7,294 nucleotides of DNA from an uncultured Sphingorhabdus sp. (lineage in GTDB: Bacteria; Pseudomonadota; Alphaproteobacteria; Sphingomonadales; Sphingomonadaceae): positions 1 to 7,294 of the forward strand of contig CALMYW010000002.1 of NCBI GenBank assembly GCA_937873665.1, in the 5' to 3' direction. This document shows, in pieces, positions 4,689 through 7,294 of this stretch (positions are counted from its first letter, which is position 1; each line of letters opens with the position of its first letter). The position numbers were made by a program, and so were the translations under genes. The notes beneath the pieces were generated by a model that was not told the DNA's origin, did no database searches, and worked only from the letters and a program-made list of their open reading frames with translations.

Positions 4689-6883
4689 GGGACGGTCACC
4701 CCCATTTGCTTGGTATAGAGCTGGGCATAGCGCCCGCCCGCGCGGAGCAATTCCTCATGGCTTCCTTGCTCGGTGACCTCGCCGGCCTCGACCGTGATGA
4801 TGCGGTCGCACTGACGAACTGCCGACAGGCGGTGCGCGATAATGATGACCGTCCGCCCCTTGGCGATGCTCGCGAGATTATGCTGAATGATCTCCTCGCT
4901 TTCGGCGTCGAGCGCAGAGGTCGCCTCATCGAAGATCAGGATGCGCGGATCGTTCACGAGCGCGCGGGCGATCGCGAGACGCTGGCGCTGACCGCCCGAC
5001 AGATTGCTGCCGCGCTCCTCGATCACCGTATCATAGCCATGGTTCATTTGCAGGATGAATTCATGCGCGCCCGCAAGCTGCGCCGCGGCCATCACAGCTT
5101 CCATCGGCCGCGTTGGATCGCCCAGTGCGATATTCTCACGCACCGTGCGGTTGAACAGGATATTTTCCTGAAGCACGACGCCGATTTGGCGCCGGAGCCA
5201 CGGAGGATCAACGAGCGCCAGATCTACGCCGTCGACGAGCACACGCCCCTGTTCAGGGATATACAAGCGTTGCACCAGCTTGGTCAGTGTCGACTTGCCT
5301 GATCCTGACGGCCCGACGATGCCAAGCATTTCGCCCGCCCTGAGTTCGAGGCTCACGCCGCGCAGCGTCTCGGGCATATCAGGCCTGTAGCGGAACCGGA
5401 CCTGGTCGAAGGTTACGTCGCCGCGGATCGGCGGCAGGCTTGCCCGATTGGGGTTATATTCGGGCTCCGCGGGTGTGTTCAGAACGTCGGCGAGACGGTC
5501 CACCGAGATACGGACCTGCTGGAAATCCTGCCAAAGCTGAGAGAGACGAAGGATCGGTGCCGCGACGCGGCCCGAGAGCATGTTGAAGGCGACGAGCGAA
5601 CCGACAGAAAGATCGCCGGCGATCACCGCCTTCGCCCCGAAATAAAGGATCGCCACGGTCGTCAGTTTCGAGACGACCTGGATTAGGTGGCTGCCAGTAT
5701 TCGCGAGCTTGGCGACGTCGAAGCCGGTGTTGGTATAGCCCGAGAAGAGCTTCTCCCAGCGGTCGCGCATCTGTGGCTCGACCGCCATCGATTTCAGGGT
5801 TCCGATCCCGGTCACGCTCTCGACCAGAAATGACTGGTTCTCGGCACCGCGACGGAATTTTTCCTCGAGCAACGTTCGCAACCTTGGCGAGATCGTCATC
5901 GAAATCGCGACATAGCAGGGGATCGAAAGCAACACGATCAGGGTCAGGAACGGCGAATAGAGGAACATCACGGCGAAGAACACGATGGTGAAGAACAGGT
6001 CGATTACGACCGTCACCGCATTCGAGGTGAGGAATTGACGAATATTCTCGAGTTCGCGCACCCGCGCCACGCTGTCGCCAACACGCCTGGATTCGAAATA
6101 GCCGAGCGGTAGGTTCAGCAAGTGGCGAAACATCTTCGAGGACAGCTCGCTGTCGACCCGGTTGGTCGTGTGCGAGAAGAGCCAGTTGCGCAATCCCGAC
6201 ATCAAGGTTTCGAAGAGCAGGATGACCGTGAGCCCGAAGGCCAGGACATCAAGCGTGGTCATCGACTGGTGGACAAGCACCTTGTCAATAACAAGCTGGA
6301 AGAAGATCGGCGAGATGAGACCCATCAGCTGAAGGAAAAAGGAACCGATCAGAACGTCGCGGAGCGGCTTCCGGTATTTGACAAGGGCCGGGATGAACCA
6401 GGCGATGTCGAACGGGCGCTTGTCGCCGGCCATTGCCTCCCGCGAGGTGAGAAGCAGCAACCGTCCAGTGAAGCGCTCCGCGCCTTCTTCGGCCGTCCAT
6501 ATTTCGGGGCGTTCCGCGTCGCCACGCTGGACGAGATAGCGGGGCTTGAGGCTCGCGTCCTCGATCTTGAGAAGGATAACACCGCCATGCGAGCGGGATT
6601 CGGCAAGCGCCGGAAGCGGCAGCTTGCTCAATTCGTCGAGCCGAGCGGTACGAATCTTGGCGATGAGGCCGAGGCGTTTCGAGATGCGCGCAAAATCTTC
6701 TACGCCCCAGGGCTCGTCACCGCGACCACGGTCGTGGATCATCTGCGCCGGATCGGCAGGCGTCCCGAGGAATTTCGCGAGCAGGATGAAACAGGTCAGC
6801 GATGGGTCTAGCGCAAGAGGTGCGCCACCGGCCTCCGCGACATGTCCCTGCGGCCCCTGATCTGTCTCTCCCGTACCTGACAT
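4685..6883 (-). CDS. hlyB: HlyB-type type I secretion ABC permease/ATPase with inactive C39-like domain
   Basis: This inner-membrane ABC exporter powers one-step secretion of a C-terminally signalled protein, likely an RTX protein. Residue positions are for a 732-residue product. Residues about 15-150 form a C39-like domain in which the peptidase Cys position (DCG in active enzymes) reads Asp-Pro-Ser and the His position reads Gly, so it should bind substrate but not cleave it, as in HlyB. Residues about 155-440 are the six-helix membrane domain, with family segments FESRRVGDSVARVRELENIR and NQSFLVESVTGIGTLKSMAV. The nucleotide-binding domain has Walker A GPSGSGKST (about 524), the Q-loop Gln about 572, LSGGQRQR (about 628), Walker B ILIFDEATSALD (about 648) and the H-loop His about 684. 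An upstream ATG at 6907 is in frame, but 6883 has GGGGGA just before it, so I prefer 6883. hlyD follows with a 4-base overlap. Confidence 0.95.
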   Translation of the reverse strand: MSGTGETDQGPQGHVAEAGGAPLALDPSLTCFILLAKFLGTPADPAQMIHDRGRGDEPWGVEDFARISKRLGLIAKIRTARLDELSKLPLPALAESRSHGGVILLKIEDASLKPRYLVQRGDAERPEIWTAEEGAERFTGRLLLLTSREAMAGDKRPFDIAWFIPALVKYRKPLRDVLIGSFFLQLMGLISPIFFQLVIDKVLVHQSMTTLDVLAFGLTVILLFETLMSGLRNWLFSHTTNRVDSELSSKMFRHLLNLPLGYFESRRVGDSVARVRELENIRQFLTSNAVTVVIDLFFTIVFFAVMFLYSPFLTLIVLLSIPCYVAISMTISPRLRTLLEEKFRRGAENQSFLVESVTGIGTLKSMAVEPQMRDRWEKLFSGYTNTGFDVAKLANTGSHLIQVVSKLTTVAILYFGAKAVIAGDLSVGSLVAFNMLSGRVAAPILRLSQLWQDFQQVRISVDRLADVLNTPAEPEYNPNRASLPPIRGDVTFDQVRFRYRPDMPETLRGVSLELRAGEMLGIVGPSGSGKSTLTKLVQRLYIPEQGRVLVDGVDLALVDPPWLRRQIGVVLQENILFNRTVRENIALGDPTRPMEAVMAAAQLAGAHEFILQMNHGYDTVIEERGSNLSGGQRQRLAIARALVNDPRILIFDEATSALDAESEEIIQHNLASIAKGRTVIIIAHRLSAVRQCDRIITVEAGEVTEQGSHEELLRAGGRYAQLYTKQMGVTVP

Positions 6884-6905
6884 GCATCCCCCGTAAAGCC
6901 CAAGC

Positions 6906-6965
6906 ATTGACCACCGGAACCGGAATCAGCTGTCGCTGGTCAATTGCAGGCCTTTGCTTCCTGCA
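6906..6965. repeat. Two adjacent inverted repeats in the hlyB leader
   Basis: ATTGACCA (6906-6913) pairs with TGGTCAAT (6937-6944), spacer 23. TGCAGG (6945-6950) pairs with CCTGCA (6960-6965), spacer 9. The two lie end to end between the candidate promoter and the hlyB start. They could fold in the leader RNA or serve as operators; the first would cover the alternative ATG at 6907. No known regulator site is recognised. Confidence 0.5.
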
Positions 6966-6987
6966 TGTATCATTCTTTCTTCGACAG

Positions 6988-7014
6988 AGAATAGCTATCT
7001 CAAAACATTGTCAA
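6988..7014 (-). promoter_or_regulatory. Candidate promoter of the hlyB-hlyD operon
   Basis: On the minus strand TTGACA (7014-7009) is followed after 15 bases by TATTCT (6993-6988), about 105 bases before the hlyB start. Both hexamers are good but the spacer is short. A terminator just upstream (7073-7103) implies that the operon needs its own promoter in this interval. Confidence 0.4.
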
Positions 7015-7072
7015 ATCTGGATACAATTTAATGATGCGCCATAGTTCGCGCGATCACCGACGTGTTCGTTCC

Positions 7073-7103
7073 AAAATAAAAAGGGCCAGCTTGCGCCGGC
7101 CCT
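7073..7103 (-). terminator. Strong intrinsic terminator of the gene to the right
   Basis: On the minus strand GGGCCGGC-GCAA-GCTGGCCC forms an 8-position stem (one mismatch, 7083-7090 with 7095-7102) closed by a four-base loop and followed directly by TTTTTATTTT. It ends the transcript coming from the right edge and insulates hlyB from it. Confidence 0.85.
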
Positions 7104-7198
7104 GGTAGGTTTTGGGAGAGGATGCCTGAAAGGCATGCTGGATTTGAGAACGATCGAGCCTTGCTGCAAGTGCGAAGGCAATTTTTTCAGCCCGAGGC

Positions 7199-7294
7199 TC
7201 AGCCAGGCACAATTCCATCAGCGGGCACGGGACCACCGAACCTGATCCGGGACATGGCCGAGAGATCGATCGCGAGGCGGCGGGCCTGCTTCGC
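7199..7294 (-). CDS. C-terminal end of an unidentified protein (partial)
   Basis: Thirty-one codons and a TGA enter from the right edge on the minus strand, giving residues such as KQARRLAIDLSAMSRIRFGG and ending in ADGIVPG. The first half has almost only G or C in third positions, as expected for coding DNA here. The other two minus-strand frames look less protein-like, and one stops early. A strong terminator on the same strand about 95 bases downstream supports a real gene end. The family cannot be named from so short a tail. The sequence between the stop and the terminator holds a small hairpin (7122-7127 with 7131-7136). Confidence 0.45.
   Translation of the reverse strand, partial: AKQARRLAIDLSAMSRIRFGGPVPADGIVPG

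Noticed and set aside
4649..5302. Plus-strand ORF of 217 codons opposite the hlyB ATPase domain
   Set aside because: It overlaps the Walker and signature motifs antisense and has no recognisable domain.
6122..6811. Plus-strand ORF of 229 codons opposite hlyB
   Set aside because: It is fully antisense to a conserved HlyB frame and has the Arg/Glu/Asp-rich composition of a shadow frame in GC-rich DNA.
7054..7236. Minus-strand ORF of 60 codons near the right edge
   Set aside because: It runs through the strong intrinsic terminator at 7073-7103 and competes with the more coding-like frame ending at 7199.
1..7294. CRISPR array, tRNA or rRNA genes
   Set aside because: No regularly spaced repeats and no cloverleaf or conserved rRNA segments were seen on either strand.

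Overview
The window looks like chromosomal or accessory DNA of a GC-rich alphaproteobacterium. A sphingomonad (Sphingomonas, Sphingopyxis or Sphingobium) is my best guess. This rests on codon use, the style of the type I secretion proteins and the RTX-acyltransferase subfamily; it is inference from remembered families, not from a search.

Left part (1-453): one end of an IS3-family insertion sequence on the minus strand. It holds a complete orfA, a frameshift-type A7 run and the first codons of orfB. An 18-bp inverted repeat in its leader buries the orfA start codon. The element appears to have landed in the 3' part of the next gene (438-1001), which now ends on codons supplied by the IS tip.

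Middle (about 440-1982, minus strand): a small two-gene unit. An Imm11/DUF1629-type immunity protein (1022-1657) is followed 20 bases later by a 187-codon gene of unknown function, whose N-terminal half weakly resembles HNH/EndoVII-type toxin nucleases. Upstream lies an 81-codon open remnant without a start signal (1737-1982). I read this as a decayed toxin/immunity segment. From 1983 to about 2400 I see no convincing gene, only a 12-bp inverted repeat and a doubtful lipoprotein-like ORF.

Right part (2494-6883): a type I secretion locus of the haemolysin kind. A HlyC-family toxin-activating lysine acyltransferase (plus strand) converges on an hlyB-hlyD operon (minus strand, 4-base overlap). 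HlyB is the inner-membrane ABC exporter with an inactive C39-like domain, and HlyD is the periplasmic adaptor. An outer-membrane TolC-like protein would complete the channel but is not in the window. The RTX protein that the acyltransferase would modify and the transporter would export is also absent. In the acyltransferase, the catalytic His of HlyC seems to be replaced by Tyr.

Far right (6884-7294): the hlyB leader with two nested inverted repeats and a possible promoter, then a strong minus-strand intrinsic terminator, and the last 31 codons of an unidentified minus-strand gene entering from the right edge.
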